NCBI RefSeq assembly: GCF_012926505.1
Contig: NZ_JABBNT010000001.1
Coordinates: 868,001-932,000 of the forward strand
Reading direction: 5' to 3'
From: Pacificispira spongiicola
Lineage (GTDB): Bacteria; Pseudomonadota; Alphaproteobacteria; UBA8366; Aestuariispiraceae
DNA: 64,000 bases
Shown: positions 44,225 to 53,776 of the stretch, piece after piece
Position numbering within the stretch: the first letter of the stretch is position 1
Layout of the letters: each line of letters begins with the position of its first letter
Made by a program: the position numbers and the translations under genes
Notes under the pieces: generated by a model
What the model was told of the DNA's origin: nothing
What the model saw: only the letters and a program-made list of their open reading frames with translations
Databases searched by the model: none

Positions 44225-45211
44225 TCACTCTATAAACGGTTCGACGCTGACACGCGTGCCGAGGAGAAATGCGTCGGCGACATGCGCCATGGGGGCAAGG
44301 TCCATGTCGGACTCGCCGTTCCGGACGAGCGCCGCCATCTGCGCATAAAGACGCGGATATTCGCCCTGTAGCGGATTGCCGTCCCCAGGGTCACCATCAC
44401 TGGGGCCACTATCACTGGGGCCACCATCACTGGAATCGCCCGGCTGATCGACTCCATCGATCCGAAGATGCGCGCCGCCGTCGGATAGGACCAAGGTCCC
44501 CTCTTCCGTTTCGGCTTCCATGGTCCAGGTCTGCTCCCCTTCCTGAAGGAAGTCGAATTCCGCGCTGATCAGCGCCCCGTGCGGATGCGAGAACCGCAGT
44601 TCCGCCGCAACCGGCATCGTCACGTTTTCAGGAACGGAGAGCACTGCCGCCGTCAAGTGAATGGGATCCGGCAGTATCTTGGTCAGGATCGACAGCGCGT
44701 TGATACCGGGATCGAAGACACCCAGTCCGGCGGGTTGCCAAATCCATTCCTGGCCCGGATGCCAGCGCCGCACATCTTCTTTCCAAGTAATATGCAATTG
44801 TCGCAGTTTTCGGGTGCCGAGCCACGCCTTCGCGGCATCGACCTGCGCCGCCTCCCTGGAATGCCATGTCGCGAAGATCGACACACCGGCTTCCGCCGCC
44901 CGATCCTTCAACGCAAAGCATTCCGACAGCGTGGCCCCAGGCGGCTTTTCCAGCATCACGTTCCGGCCCGCCGCGATGGCGGCGGAGGCATAGGTAAATC
45001 GCGGCGCGGGCGGCACGCAAAAGGACACGGTGCCGATATCCGGATTTTCATCCAGCATCCGGCTGAAATCCGTATAGGCCGGGACGCCGTCCACACTGCC
45101 CTCCCGCGATACGGTCGCGGCAAGGTCCCAATCCGTTGAGGCGGCGATCGCCGGAACGTGCTGATCGCGGGCGATCTTTCCGATACCGACAAGGGCGATC
45201 TTGTTGGCCAT
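44225..45211 (-). CDS. Gfo/Idh/MocA D-galactose (L-arabinose) 1-dehydrogenase
   Basis: This 328-residue NAD(P)-dependent oxidoreductase starts with a Rossmann GIGKIARDQHVPAIA and has the EKPPGATLSE catalytic segment. Then come TWHSREAAQVDAAKAWL and QEWIWQPAGLGVFDPGINALSIL. Homologues oxidise D-galactose, D-fucose and L-arabinose at C1, which fits the mixed arabinose/galactose operon. An odd Gly/Ser/Asp-Pro insert (SDGGPSDSGPSDGDPGDG) near residue 265 is encoded by three 15-bp tandem repeats and interrupts a region that is usually a short loop. ATG 45211 chosen. Confidence 0.91.
   Translation of the reverse strand: MANKIALVGIGKIARDQHVPAIAASTDWDLAATVSREGSVDGVPAYTDFSRMLDENPDIGTVSFCVPPAPRFTYASAAIAAGRNVMLEKPPGATLSECFALKDRAAEAGVSIFATWHSREAAQVDAAKAWLGTRKLRQLHITWKEDVRRWHPGQEWIWQPAGLGVFDPGINALSILTKILPDPIHLTAAVLSVPENVTMPVAAELRFSHPHGALISAEFDFLQEGEQTWTMEAETEEGTLVLSDGGAHLRIDGVDQPGDSSDGGPSDSGPSDGDPGDGNPLQGEYPRLYAQMAALVRNGESDMDLAPMAHVADAFLLGTRVSVEPFIE
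44391..44435. repeat. 15-bp tandem repeat, three copies, in-frame
   Basis: Three imperfect 15-bp units at 44391-44405, 44406-44420 and 44421-44435 each contain the core ATCACTGG. The period is a multiple of three, so the reading frame of the sugar dehydrogenase is kept and a Ser-Asp-Gly-Pro-rich loop results. This suggests recent slippage expansion. Confidence 0.85.
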
Positions 45212-45224
45212 CAGTGCTTCTCCC

Positions 45225-46967
45225 TCAATGCGATTCTCGGGCGACGCCCGAACCACGGCACCCTTTCAGGAAATCGAGATCGGCCCCGGTATCGGCGCCC
45301 TCGACATGATCGTGATGCAACATGGCATAGCCCGATACGGGCCGCTCCACCGTCGGCTTCCATTCCTTCAGTCTCGCGGCAAGCTCCGCGTCGGAAATGT
45401 CGAGATGCAGACGCCGCGCGGCAACATCCAGATCGATCATGTCGCCGTCCCTGACCACCGCCAGCGGTCCCCCGGCTGCCGCTTCCGGGCTGGTATGCAG
45501 CACCACCGTGCCGTAAGCCGTCCCCGACATGCGTGCGTCGGAAATACGGACCATGTCGGTGATGCCTTTTTTTAGAACCTTCGGCGGCAGCCCCATATTT
45601 CCGACCTCGGCCATGCCGGGATATCCCTTGGGCCCACAGTTCTTCAGGACCATGATGCAGGTCTCGTCGATATCCAGGGCGTCGTCGTTGATTTTCGCCT
45701 TGTAGTCGTCGATATCCTCGAACACGATGGCGCGGCCGCGATGTTTCATCAGATGCGGCGACGCGGCGGACGGTTTGATCACCGCGCCCTTGGGCGCGAG
45801 ATTGCCCTGCAGAACGGCGATCCCGCCCTGTTGCGTCAGCGCCTTTTCCACGGGCAGGATGACATCCTCGTTGTGATTCGTGACATCCTTGACCTGATCC
45901 CAGATCGGCCCGCCGGAAACGGTCAGGGCATCCTTGTGCAGCAGCCCGGCCTCGCCCAGCCGCTTCAGGACGACCGGCAAGCCACCGGCATAGAAGAATT
46001 CCTCCATCAGGTATTTGCCGGACGGCATCAGGTTCACAATGGTCGCAACATCGCGGCCGCAGCGGTCCCAATCGTCCAGTGACAGATCTACGCCGACACG
46101 GCCCGCAATCGCCAACAGATGGACAACCGCGTTGGTCGATCCGCCGATCGCACCATTGGTGCGGATCGCGTTCTCGAAGGCCTGCTTGGTCATCACGTCG
46201 GACGGTTTCAGGTCGTCCTTCACCATGTCCACGATGCGGCGCCCCGACATCTGGGCCATCACGCGCCGGCGGCTGTCGACCGCCGGAATGGCGGCGTTGC
46301 CGGACAACGCCATGCCCAAGGCTTCCGCCATGGACGCCATGGTCGACGCGGTCCCCATCGTATTGCAGGACCCCGGCGATCGAGACATCGACGCCTCCGC
46401 CTCTACGAACTCGTCCGCGCTCATCTCCCCGGCCTTCACCGCTTCGGAGAATATCCAAAGATGCGTCCCGGACCCGACGCGTTCTCCCTTGAAATAGCCG
46501 TTCAGCATCGGCCCGCCAGTCACGACGATAGACGGGATATCCACCGACGCCGCCCCCATCAGCAAGCTCGGCGTCGTCTTGTCGCAACCGACCAGAAGGA
46601 CACATCCGTCCATCGGTTGCCCGCGGATGGCTTCCTCCACGGACAGCGCTGCCAGGTTCCGGAACATCATCGCCGTCGGACGGAACGTGCTTTCAGAGGC
46701 GGAGAAAACCGGTACCTCAACCGGAAAACCGCCTGCTTCGAACACGCCGTTCTTCACCCGCTCCGCCAGATCGCGCAGATGCGCGTTGCAGGGGGTCAGT
46801 TCCGACCACGTGTTCAGGATGCCGATAACCGGTCTGCCGTCGAACATATCATGCGGTAAACCCTGGTTCTTCATCCAGCCACGGTGATAAATCTGGTCCC
46901 GACCCGCACCGCCGAACCATTCCTGGGACCGAAGTTTGCGCGGCCATTTTTTTGGTTTGAAACTCAC
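45225..46967 (-). CDS. IlvD/EDD-family dehydratase (L-arabinonate / D-galactonate dehydratase)
   Basis: This 580-residue Fe-S dehydratase begins KKWPRKLRSQEWFGG and has the cluster Cys residues in LVGCDKTTPSLLMGA and SPGSCNTMGTASTM, plus NCGPKGYPGMAEVGN and the substrate Ser in SDARMSGTAYGTVVLH. This sequence class includes L-arabinonate dehydratase; at least one rhizobial member is known to accept D-galactonate and D-fuconate too. Since no DgoD-type enzyme is present, it probably serves both branches. The start is GTG with GGAGGG upstream. Confidence 0.93.
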   Translation of the reverse strand: MSFKPKKWPRKLRSQEWFGGAGRDQIYHRGWMKNQGLPHDMFDGRPVIGILNTWSELTPCNAHLRDLAERVKNGVFEAGGFPVEVPVFSASESTFRPTAMMFRNLAALSVEEAIRGQPMDGCVLLVGCDKTTPSLLMGAASVDIPSIVVTGGPMLNGYFKGERVGSGTHLWIFSEAVKAGEMSADEFVEAEASMSRSPGSCNTMGTASTMASMAEALGMALSGNAAIPAVDSRRRVMAQMSGRRIVDMVKDDLKPSDVMTKQAFENAIRTNGAIGGSTNAVVHLLAIAGRVGVDLSLDDWDRCGRDVATIVNLMPSGKYLMEEFFYAGGLPVVLKRLGEAGLLHKDALTVSGGPIWDQVKDVTNHNEDVILPVEKALTQQGGIAVLQGNLAPKGAVIKPSAASPHLMKHRGRAIVFEDIDDYKAKINDDALDIDETCIMVLKNCGPKGYPGMAEVGNMGLPPKVLKKGITDMVRISDARMSGTAYGTVVLHTSPEAAAGGPLAVVRDGDMIDLDVAARRLHLDISDAELAARLKEWKPTVERPVSGYAMLHHDHVEGADTGADLDFLKGCRGSGVARESH

Positions 46968-47004
46968 TTGATCCCTCCGACAGGAGACCGGGGCGTCACC
47001 GCTC

Positions 47005-48207
47005 TCAGCTCTGTTTCCGTTTGTTGTAAACGTCGAAAATAACGGCCGCGAGCAGGACCAATCCCTTGATGACCTGCTGGTAATCGATGCCGATCCCCAT
47101 GATGGACATGCCGTTGTTCATGACGCCCATGATGAAGGCCCCGACCACGGCGCCCACAATCGTACCAACCCCGCCCGACATGGATGCGCCGCCGATGAAG
47201 ACCGCCGCGATCACGTCCAATTCCACGGCAAAGCCGGCCTTCGGGGTGGCGGTGTTCAGGCGCGCGGCGAAGATCAGTCCCGCCAAGGCGGCAAGCATCC
47301 CCATATTCACGAAGCTCAGGAAGGTCAGCCTTTCGGTTCTGATCCCGGAAAGCTTTGCCGCCTTCTCGTTCCCTCCGAGAGCATAGATACGCCGCCCCAG
47401 CGTCGTCCGTTCCGTCAGGATCGCGTAGATCACCGTCAGGACCACCATGGAGATCAACACATTCGGCAATCCGCGGAAGGTCGACAGCTTATAGGTGATG
47501 AACAACAACGCCCCCGCGACGATCAGATTGCGGGCATAGAAGAAAGGCGCCGGTTCGTTTTCCACGCCGAACTTCCGGTTATGCGCCCGGTTGCGCAGCG
47601 CAACCCAGAAGATCAGCATCACCGCGACGGCACCGGCCGCAAGGGCGGTTCCGTTCGGTCGGCCGATCCCGAAAATATCCGGGATGAACCCGGTCGACAG
47701 AGCCTGAAATTCCTTCGGGAAAGGACCGACGGACTGACCTTCCAACAGCCAAAGCGACAGGCCCCGGAACACAAGCATCCCGGCCAGAGTCACGATGAAT
47801 GACGGAATCTTCCAATAGGCGATCCAATATCCCTGCGCCGCGCCGATCGCACAGCCGACCAACACGCAGATCAGGATCGCGCCATAGACCGGCACGCCCC
47901 ATTCGACGATCATCACCGCCGCCAGCGCGCCGATAAAGCCCATCACCGACCCGACCGACAGGTCAATATTGCCGGACACGATGACGATCAGCATGCCCAG
48001 CGCCATGATGATGATATAGCTGTTCTGCAGGAACAGATTGGTGATGTTCACCGGGCGCAGCAATGTGCCCGACGTGACGATTTGAAAGAATCCCATGATC
48101 GCGATCAACGCGAGCAATAGCCCGTATTCGCGCAAATGCCGTTTCAGATACGCACCGATCCCCGACGCCATACCCGGTTTGTTATCGCTGGCTTGAACGC
48201 TCGCCAT
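47005..48207 (-). CDS. gguB: Multiple-sugar ABC permease (GguB-like)
   Basis: This 400-residue permease of the XylH/GguB type starts with a cytoplasmic tail and YLKRHLREYGLLLALIAIMG. It contains ALGMLIVIVSGNIDLSVGSVMGFIGALAAV, GYWIAYWKIPSFIVTLAGMLVFRGLSLWLLEGQ and ELDVIAAVFIGGASMSGGVGT. In Agrobacterium, ChvE-GguA-GguB imports galactose, arabinose, xylose and glucose. It follows the ATPase with a 10-bp gap. Confidence 0.93.
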   Translation of the reverse strand: MASVQASDNKPGMASGIGAYLKRHLREYGLLLALIAIMGFFQIVTSGTLLRPVNITNLFLQNSYIIIMALGMLIVIVSGNIDLSVGSVMGFIGALAAVMIVEWGVPVYGAILICVLVGCAIGAAQGYWIAYWKIPSFIVTLAGMLVFRGLSLWLLEGQSVGPFPKEFQALSTGFIPDIFGIGRPNGTALAAGAVAVMLIFWVALRNRAHNRKFGVENEPAPFFYARNLIVAGALLFITYKLSTFRGLPNVLISMVVLTVIYAILTERTTLGRRIYALGGNEKAAKLSGIRTERLTFLSFVNMGMLAALAGLIFAARLNTATPKAGFAVELDVIAAVFIGGASMSGGVGTIVGAVVGAFIMGVMNNGMSIMGIGIDYQQVIKGLVLLAAVIFDVYNKRKQS

Positions 48208-48217
48208 ACCCCGCTCC

Positions 48218-49765
48218 CTAATGTGTCACGATCAATGACATGATGCGTTCCTGGCTTGCTTCCTCCGCCGAAAGCTCCCCCACGAAAGCGCCTTCATTCA
48301 TCACATAGATGCGGTCGCACATGCCCAGCATCTCCGGCATTTCGGAAGAGATCATGAGGATCCCTTTCCCCCGCGCCGACAGATCGTTGATGATATTGTA
48401 GATTTCGAATTTCGCGCCGACATCGATGCCTCGGGTCGGTTCGTCCAGGATCAGGACGTCGGGTTCCGTGAACAACCATTTGGACAAAACGACCTTTTGC
48501 TGGTTGCCGCCGGACAGATTCATCGCCTTCTGGAAAACGCTGGGCGCGCGAATGTTCATCGCCTCGCGATACCCCTCGGCGACCTGGGTTTCCCGGTTCT
48601 CGCTGATCATGCTGCGGTTGGAAACGGCGGGCAGATTGGACAGCGTGATGTTCCGGTTGATCCCCTCCTCCAGTATCAGGCCCAGCGTCTTCCGGTCTTC
48701 GGTCACATAGGCGAGCCCGGCGTCGATGGCCCGGTCCACCCGGGACACGTCGATCGGCTGGCCATGCAGCGAGACTTCCCCGGAAATGTTCTGGCCATAG
48801 CTGCGACCGAAGATGCTCATGGCCAGTTCCGTACGACCGGCCCCCATCAACCCCGCGATGCCGACCACTTCGCCCGCCCTCACGGATAGGCTGACATCCC
48901 GGATGATCTGGCGGTCCGCATGCAGCGGATGCCAGACATTCCAGTTCCGGACTTCCAGCAGGGTATCGCCCGCGCGGCGTTCGCGTTCCGGATAACGATG
49001 CGCCATGTCCCGCCCGACCATATCCCGGACGATGCGGCCTTCCGTAATCTCGTCGGTCGCGGCGTCGAGGGTGGAGATCGTCGCGCCGTCCCTGATGACG
49101 GTGACGCGATCCGCCACGCGACGCACCTCGTTCAATTTGTGGCTGATAATGATGGACGTCACGCCCTGCGCCTTCAGTTCCAACAGCAGGTCCAGCAAGG
49201 CCGCGCTGTCGTTTTCGGACAGGGCCGCCGTCGGCTCGTCCAAAATCAGTAACCGCACATCCTTGGACAGCGCCTTGGCGATTTCGACAAGCTGTTGCTT
49301 GCCGACGCCCAGAGTGTCCACCAGGGTCGACGGCGCTTCGGCCAATCCGACCTTCTTCAACAAGGCTTCCGTGCGGCGAAACGTTTCGCGCCAATCGATG
49401 AAACCGTGCGATGCGCATTCGTTGCCGAGGAACAGGTTTTCCGCGATGGACAACAACGGCACGAGCGCCAGTTCCTGATGGATGATAATGATGCCGCGCT
49501 TTTCGCTGTCGGCGATACCGTTGAACGCCACGGGCACGCCGTCATAGCGGATTTCGCCATCGTAGCTGCCGGACGGATAGACGCCGGACAGAACCTTCAT
49601 CAGCGTTGACTTACCCGCGCCATTCTCGCCCACCAGGGCGTGAATTTCGCCTTCCCGAACGGTCAGGTTGACCGAGTCGAGCGCCTTCACACCGGGAAAG
49701 GTTTTCGTGATGGCACACATTTCCAACAACGCGGTCATTGGAGCGGTTTCCGTTTGAATCGTCAT
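48218..49765 (-). CDS. gguA: Multiple-sugar ABC ATPase (GguA-like)
   Basis: This 515-residue double ATPase has domain 1 Walker [13 protein letters not shown], signature-like [14 protein letters not shown] and [14 protein letters not shown]. Domain 2 has [31 protein letters not shown] and [16 protein letters not shown]. It energises import with the ChvE-like binding protein and the GguB-like permease. The ATG at 49765 follows the binding-protein gene across a 70-bp spacer that holds a hairpin. Confidence 0.94.
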   Translation of the reverse strand: MTIQTETAPMTALLEMCAITKTFPGVKALDSVNLTVREGEIHALVGENGAGKSTLMKVLSGVYPSGSYDGEIRYDGVPVAFNGIADSEKRGIIIIHQELALVPLLSIAENLFLGNECASHGFIDWRETFRRTEALLKKVGLAEAPSTLVDTLGVGKQQLVEIAKALSKDVRLLILDEPTAALSENDSAALLDLLLELKAQGVTSIIISHKLNEVRRVADRVTVIRDGATISTLDAATDEITEGRIVRDMVGRDMAHRYPERERRAGDTLLEVRNWNVWHPLHADRQIIRDVSLSVRAGEVVGIAGLMGAGRTELAMSIFGRSYGQNISGEVSLHGQPIDVSRVDRAIDAGLAYVTEDRKTLGLILEEGINRNITLSNLPAVSNRSMISENRETQVAEGYREAMNIRAPSVFQKAMNLSGGNQQKVVLSKWLFTEPDVLILDEPTRGIDVGAKFEIYNIINDLSARGKGILMISSEMPEMLGMCDRIYVMNEGAFVGELSAEEASQERIMSLIVTH

Positions 49766-49786
49766 TTCGGGGACTTGGGTCGGCGA

Positions 49787-49820
49787 CGCCCATCCGCACC
49801 GAACCGGATGCGGATGGGCG
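49787..49820 (-). promoter_or_regulatory. Intercistronic stem-loop after chvE-like gene
   Basis: GCCCATCCGC (49788-49797) pairs perfectly with GCGGATGGGC (49810-49819), extended by a further C-G pair, around a 12-nt loop, between the chvE-like stop and the gguA-like start. Confidence 0.7.
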
Positions 49821-49835
49821 GCTACCGCTACCGTG

Positions 49836-50900
49836 TTATTTGATCTGGTCCATCGTGTAGTAACCGGACCCGATCAACACTTCTTCCCAGTTCGACGCAT
49901 CGACGGATACCGGTTCCAGCAAATAGGACGGGACGACTTTGACGCCGTTGTCATAGGTGCTGGTATCGTTGATTTCCGGCTCGCTGCCCGACAGCAGGGC
50001 GTTGACCATGCCGACCGTAACGCGGGCCAGTTCACGCGTATCCTTGAACACGGTGGAATACTGTTCGCCCGCCAGGATCGACTTGACCGACTGAACTTCT
50101 GCGTCCTGACCGGTGACGATCGGCATCTTCAGGTCGCCGGATCCGTACCCGACGCCTTTCAGCGACGACAGGATGCCGATGGACAGACCGTCATACGGCG
50201 ACAGAACGCCGTGAACCTGCTTGTCCGTGTAATGCGCGGACAGAAGGTTATCCATGCGGGCCTGGGCGACCGCACCGTCCCAGCGCAGCGTGCCGACCGT
50301 ATCCATGCCCATCTGACCGGAAACGATAACCACCTTGCCGGAATCGATCAGCGGCTGCAGGACGCTCATCGCACCGTTGTAGAAGAAGTAGGCGTTGTTG
50401 TCGTCCGGGGAGCCGCCGAACAATTCGACATTGTACGGGCCGTCGCCGAAACGTTCCTCCAGCCCCTTCACCAACGAGGTCGCCTGCTGAACGCCAACCT
50501 TGAAGTTATCGAAAGTGGCATAATAGTCGACATTGGCGCTGTCGCGGATCAGGCGGTCATAGGCGATGACCTTGATGCCGGACGCCGCCGCGTTTTCCAG
50601 GGCGTTCGACAGGGTCGTCCCGTCGATCGCGGCGATGACCAGGACGTCGACGCCCTTGGTGATCATGTTTTCGATTTGCGCCAACTGGTTCGGAATGTCG
50701 TCTTCCGCATATTGCAGATCGGTGGCGTAGCCCGCGGCCTCCGCCTGTTCGACCATGGAGTTGCCGTCCGAAATCCAGCGCGCCGACGATTTTGTCGGCA
50801 TGGCAATGCCAACGGTGCCTTTGTCTTGTGCGAAAGCGGGCGCAGACAGCAACCCGGCGCCGATGGCCAGACCGGCCATCAAGGAAACCATTCTCTTCAT
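49836..50900 (-). CDS. chvE: Multiple-sugar-binding periplasmic protein (ChvE-like)
   Basis: This 354-residue protein has a Sec signal ([17 protein letters not shown]), then the ChvE-type sequence [55 protein letters not shown] and [23 protein letters not shown]. ChvE binds many aldoses and heads the gguAB operon in Agrobacterium and Azospirillum (SbpA). It is the first gene of the long operon and is divergent from a GbpR-like regulator. A GGGAGGAAA ribosome site precedes the start. Confidence 0.94.
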   Translation of the reverse strand: MKRMVSLMAGLAIGAGLLSAPAFAQDKGTVGIAMPTKSSARWISDGNSMVEQAEAAGYATDLQYAEDDIPNQLAQIENMITKGVDVLVIAAIDGTTLSNALENAAASGIKVIAYDRLIRDSANVDYYATFDNFKVGVQQATSLVKGLEERFGDGPYNVELFGGSPDDNNAYFFYNGAMSVLQPLIDSGKVVIVSGQMGMDTVGTLRWDGAVAQARMDNLLSAHYTDKQVHGVLSPYDGLSIGILSSLKGVGYGSGDLKMPIVTGQDAEVQSVKSILAGEQYSTVFKDTRELARVTVGMVNALLSGSEPEINDTSTYDNGVKVVPSYLLEPVSVDASNWEEVLIGSGYYTMDQIK

Positions 50901-51057
50901 TTTTTCCTCCCAAAATGGAACGACCAGTCGCCTTTTTTGATTTTAGGTGCGCCCGGCCCATTGGATTCTCACGATCCGCGGCAACCCTAATGAGAATTCT
51001 AAATATCATTCAAATGATTTAATTGACTTTCTGCATAACAAAAATGTTAATAACAAA
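50901..51057. promoter_or_regulatory. Divergent promoter region chvE-like / gbpR-like
   Basis: This AT-rich spacer contains a perfect inverted repeat, ATCATT-CA-AATGAT, at 51005-51018, a good candidate for regulator binding between the sugar-import operon and its LysR-type regulator. Confidence 0.55.
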
Positions 51058-52002
51058 ATGTCTCAATACCGGCCCGATTTAAAACTCAAGGACTTCCGGC
51101 TGATCCAGGCCATCGCCGAAACGGGGCAGCTGGCCACCGCATCGGAACGCCTCGGTCTGGCGCAACCGGCGGCGTCGCGCATGCTGGCGGGAATTGAACG
51201 ATCCTTGGGCGCGAAGGTTTTCCACCGGCACCCGAAGGGCATGACCCCGACGACGGTGGGCGCGGTGCTGATCCGGAACGGCATGGAATTGATCCACGGC
51301 ATCGACCAGACTCTGCTGGAAGTCGAGGCCATCGGTCAGGGCCGTGCCGGACGCGCCAGGATCGGCGCGGTGACCGGCGGTGCTGTATCTGTCGTCGTGC
51401 CCGCGATCCAACAGTTGAAGCGCGATGCGGCGCATGCGGAAATCCATGTCGACGTCGCCCCCAGTGACGAACTGGTCGACGGCCTGCTGAAGGGGGACTA
51501 CGACTTTGTATTGTCCCGCGTTCCGGCTGGCATGGATGCCCGGCAGTTCGTCATTCGGCGGGGCCGGGTGGAAATCGTGCGATTCCTGATGCGCGAAGGG
51601 CACCCGGCTTCATCAGGCATGCCGAAAACGCTGGCGAGTCTGGCCGGATACGAATGGGTTATCCAGGCTCCCCGCACACCGATCCGGCAAGCGGTGGAGG
51701 ACGCCTTCGTCGGACGCGGCGTGCCGTTACCGGGGGAAATCGTCAACACAACGTCGCTTCTGGTGATGATCGCCTATCTCAACACGTCCGACGCAATCGC
51801 GCCTGTCTCTCGCGAGGTGGCGGAACTGATCGTCTCCGATTCCGGGGGACGGCGTTTCGCGGCCTTCGATCTGGACGACCCGATCATCATCTCTCCCTAC
51901 CACTTGCTTTCGCGTAAAGGGCATTCGCTCAGCCCGCTCGCCATGAAGCTCAGATCGATCATTCTGGGGTCATTTTCCGATCCGGGAGCCGGCCTGTCCT
52001 GA
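51058..52002 (+). CDS. gbpR: LysR-family regulator (GbpR-like)
   Basis: This 314-residue protein has a LysR winged helix (RLIQAIAETGQLATASERLGLAQPAASRMLAGIERSLGAKVFHRH) and a binding domain with GRARIGAVTGGAVSVVVPAIQQLK and YDFVLSRVPAGMDARQF. GbpR controls chvE and responds to arabinose, galactose and fucose in Agrobacterium; the same divergent arrangement is seen here. The ATG at 51058 lies in AT-rich DNA without an obvious ribosome site, so an earlier start is possible. Confidence 0.9.
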   Translation: MSQYRPDLKLKDFRLIQAIAETGQLATASERLGLAQPAASRMLAGIERSLGAKVFHRHPKGMTPTTVGAVLIRNGMELIHGIDQTLLEVEAIGQGRAGRARIGAVTGGAVSVVVPAIQQLKRDAAHAEIHVDVAPSDELVDGLLKGDYDFVLSRVPAGMDARQFVIRRGRVEIVRFLMREGHPASSGMPKTLASLAGYEWVIQAPRTPIRQAVEDAFVGRGVPLPGEIVNTTSLLVMIAYLNTSDAIAPVSREVAELIVSDSGGRRFAAFDLDDPIIISPYHLLSRKGHSLSPLAMKLRSIILGSFSDPGAGLS

Positions 52003-52058
52003 TACGATTTTCGGGTACCGCTTCCGTTTCCCCTTGCGCACAGCGACAAGTTGCGAAT

Positions 52059-52079
52059 CTAATTAGTAATATTAATTAG
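52059..52079. promoter_or_regulatory. CTAATTA-N7-TAATTAG inverted repeat operator
   Basis: Perfect 7-bp arms at 52059-52065 and 52073-52079, spaced by 7 bp, end 17 bp before the SDR start in a short AT-rich patch. This is a typical place for a repressor site or an activator site overlapping a promoter. Confidence 0.6.
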
Positions 52080-52096
52080 CTACACAAGGCGGGGAA

Positions 52097-52873
52097 ATGT
52101 CCATCAGGCACATAGCCAAATACACGGATTTGGCCGGTAAAACCGTGTTCATCACAGGCGGTGCATCGGGAATAGGCGCGGATATCGTGCGGGCCTTTCA
52201 CGGGCAATCGGCATCTGTCTTCTTCGTCGACCTGGACGAAACCGCCGGTCGGGAACTGTGCCGTGCGCTTTCGGATGAAACGGGGCGCGCGCCATCCTTC
52301 GAGGTCTGCAACGTCGCCGACGAAACGGCACTACAGGAAGCGATAGACCGGGCCGTGATCGAGAGTGGACGCCTCGACGTCGTCGTTCTCAACGCCGCCA
52401 ACGATACAAGGCAGGATGCGACAACGGTCACCGGCGCGGATTGGAACGCGTCCGTTGCGGTGAATCTGAAGCACCAGTTCTTCGGCGCGACCGCCGCCTT
52501 CCGGCATATGAAGGATCGCACCGGCGGATCAATCATCACCTTCGGGTCCGTCGCGCCCCGTGTCGGCGTCAAAGATCTGGCCGTCTATTCGACCTGCAAA
52601 TCGGCGGTACAGGGCATGACCCGGTCCTTGGCGCGCGATTTCGGACCGTCCGGCGTTCGGGTGAACGCCATCATCCCCGGCGCGGTCATGACGGAACGGC
52701 AACGACGCCTATGGATCACCGACGAAATCGAACAGGAAAATCTCGACGCCCAATGCCTGAAGCGAACCCTGGTCGGTGACGATATCGCGCAGATGGCGCT
52801 CTTCCTCGGCTCCGACGTCTCCTGGGGCTGTACTTCACAAGGCTTCATCGTCGATGCCGGGATCGTGGGATAA
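52097..52873 (+). CDS. SDR-family sugar 1-dehydrogenase-like protein
   Basis: This 258-residue classical short-chain dehydrogenase has TGGASGIGADIVRAF, VLNAANDTR, the catalytic Ser in ITFGSVAPR and YSTCK, and ends with a GFIVDAGIVG tail. The group contains aldose 1-dehydrogenases (xylose, galactose, fucose). A mutarotase gene follows 5 bp later, which supports a reducing sugar as substrate. It would duplicate the first step carried out by the Gfo/Idh/MocA enzyme in the main operon, perhaps with another sugar or cofactor. Confidence 0.87.
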   Translation: MSIRHIAKYTDLAGKTVFITGGASGIGADIVRAFHGQSASVFFVDLDETAGRELCRALSDETGRAPSFEVCNVADETALQEAIDRAVIESGRLDVVVLNAANDTRQDATTVTGADWNASVAVNLKHQFFGATAAFRHMKDRTGGSIITFGSVAPRVGVKDLAVYSTCKSAVQGMTRSLARDFGPSGVRVNAIIPGAVMTERQRRLWITDEIEQENLDAQCLKRTLVGDDIAQMALFLGSDVSWGCTSQGFIVDAGIVG

Positions 52874-52878
52874 AGGCA

Positions 52879-53766
52879 ATGCGCATGGATATTCAACACG
52901 GCCGCTTTTCCGCCGCCTTGACGTCGGAGTCGGGCTGCCGAACACTTTACTTCCGTATGGCGCTGGACTCCGGCGAAACCATCGACCTGATGCGCCCCTT
53001 AACCGGCCCGGAGACTCATCCGAATTATTCGGCAAATTTTCCATTGGTACCGTATTCCAACCGTATCGGCGGTGGGACGTTTACCTTTCAAGGCACAGTC
53101 GTCCGCGTACCGTTGAACGCGCCAGGGGAACCGCACGCGATCCATGGCGTCGGCTGGGAGGTCGATTGGGAACCCGTCACCCATACCGACAATTCTGTAA
53201 CGTGCCGGTATCGCCATCCAGGCGACCAACGTTGGCCCTGGGCTTTCACATCGATACAAACGGTTACCTTGAACGATGCCGGTATGGTCGCGACGCTGTC
53301 CCTGACCAACGACGCGGACCATCCAATGCCTGGCGGCCTGGCATTTCACCCCTATTTCCCGCGAAGCTCGGAAACGAAGCTACACACGTCGGCTCAAGGA
53401 TTCCTGGAGCGCGACGACATCGGCCTGCCATCCCATGTGGTTTCGGACCATCCAGTCCTCTCCGCGCTTGAGAATGGCGAAACGGTTCCCGTCGGCGTCG
53501 ATACCGGATTGGAAGGCTGGACCGGTCGGGCCGAAATCCAATGGCCCGACCGACAGATCGCCCTTGAGATGGAAGCGCCCGGCATGACTCGTGCGGTGCT
53601 TTACACACCTGAAGGAAAAGACTTTTTCTGTTTCGAGCCGATCTCTCACACGACAAACGCGGTCAATCGCTTGCCCGACGGTCTGACGGGAGACGGCGGC
53701 GTCAAGATTCTGCCGCCGGGAGAGACATTGACGCTCGAAATGCGGTTGGTTCCAAGACTGCTATAG
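52879..53766 (+). CDS. Aldose 1-epimerase (mutarotase)
   Basis: This 295-residue galactose-mutarotase-fold protein has SANFPLVPYSNRIGGGTFTFQGT, the catalytic His in HAIHGVGWE, GGLAFHPYFPR and the C-terminal KDFFCFEPISHTTNAVNR. It interconverts alpha and beta anomers so that the C1-dehydrogenase encoded next to it gets the right form. It converges on the erythronate operon with only 10 bp between stops and no terminator between them. Confidence 0.92.
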   Translation: MRMDIQHGRFSAALTSESGCRTLYFRMALDSGETIDLMRPLTGPETHPNYSANFPLVPYSNRIGGGTFTFQGTVVRVPLNAPGEPHAIHGVGWEVDWEPVTHTDNSVTCRYRHPGDQRWPWAFTSIQTVTLNDAGMVATLSLTNDADHPMPGGLAFHPYFPRSSETKLHTSAQGFLERDDIGLPSHVVSDHPVLSALENGETVPVGVDTGLEGWTGRAEIQWPDRQIALEMEAPGMTRAVLYTPEGKDFFCFEPISHTTNAVNRLPDGLTGDGGVKILPPGETLTLEMRLVPRLL

Positions 53767-53776
53767 GTCTCTATCT

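Noticed and set aside
44391-44435. Tandem repeats as a CRISPR-like array
   Set aside because: Units are 15 bp, directly abutting without spacers, and lie in frame within a coding gene.
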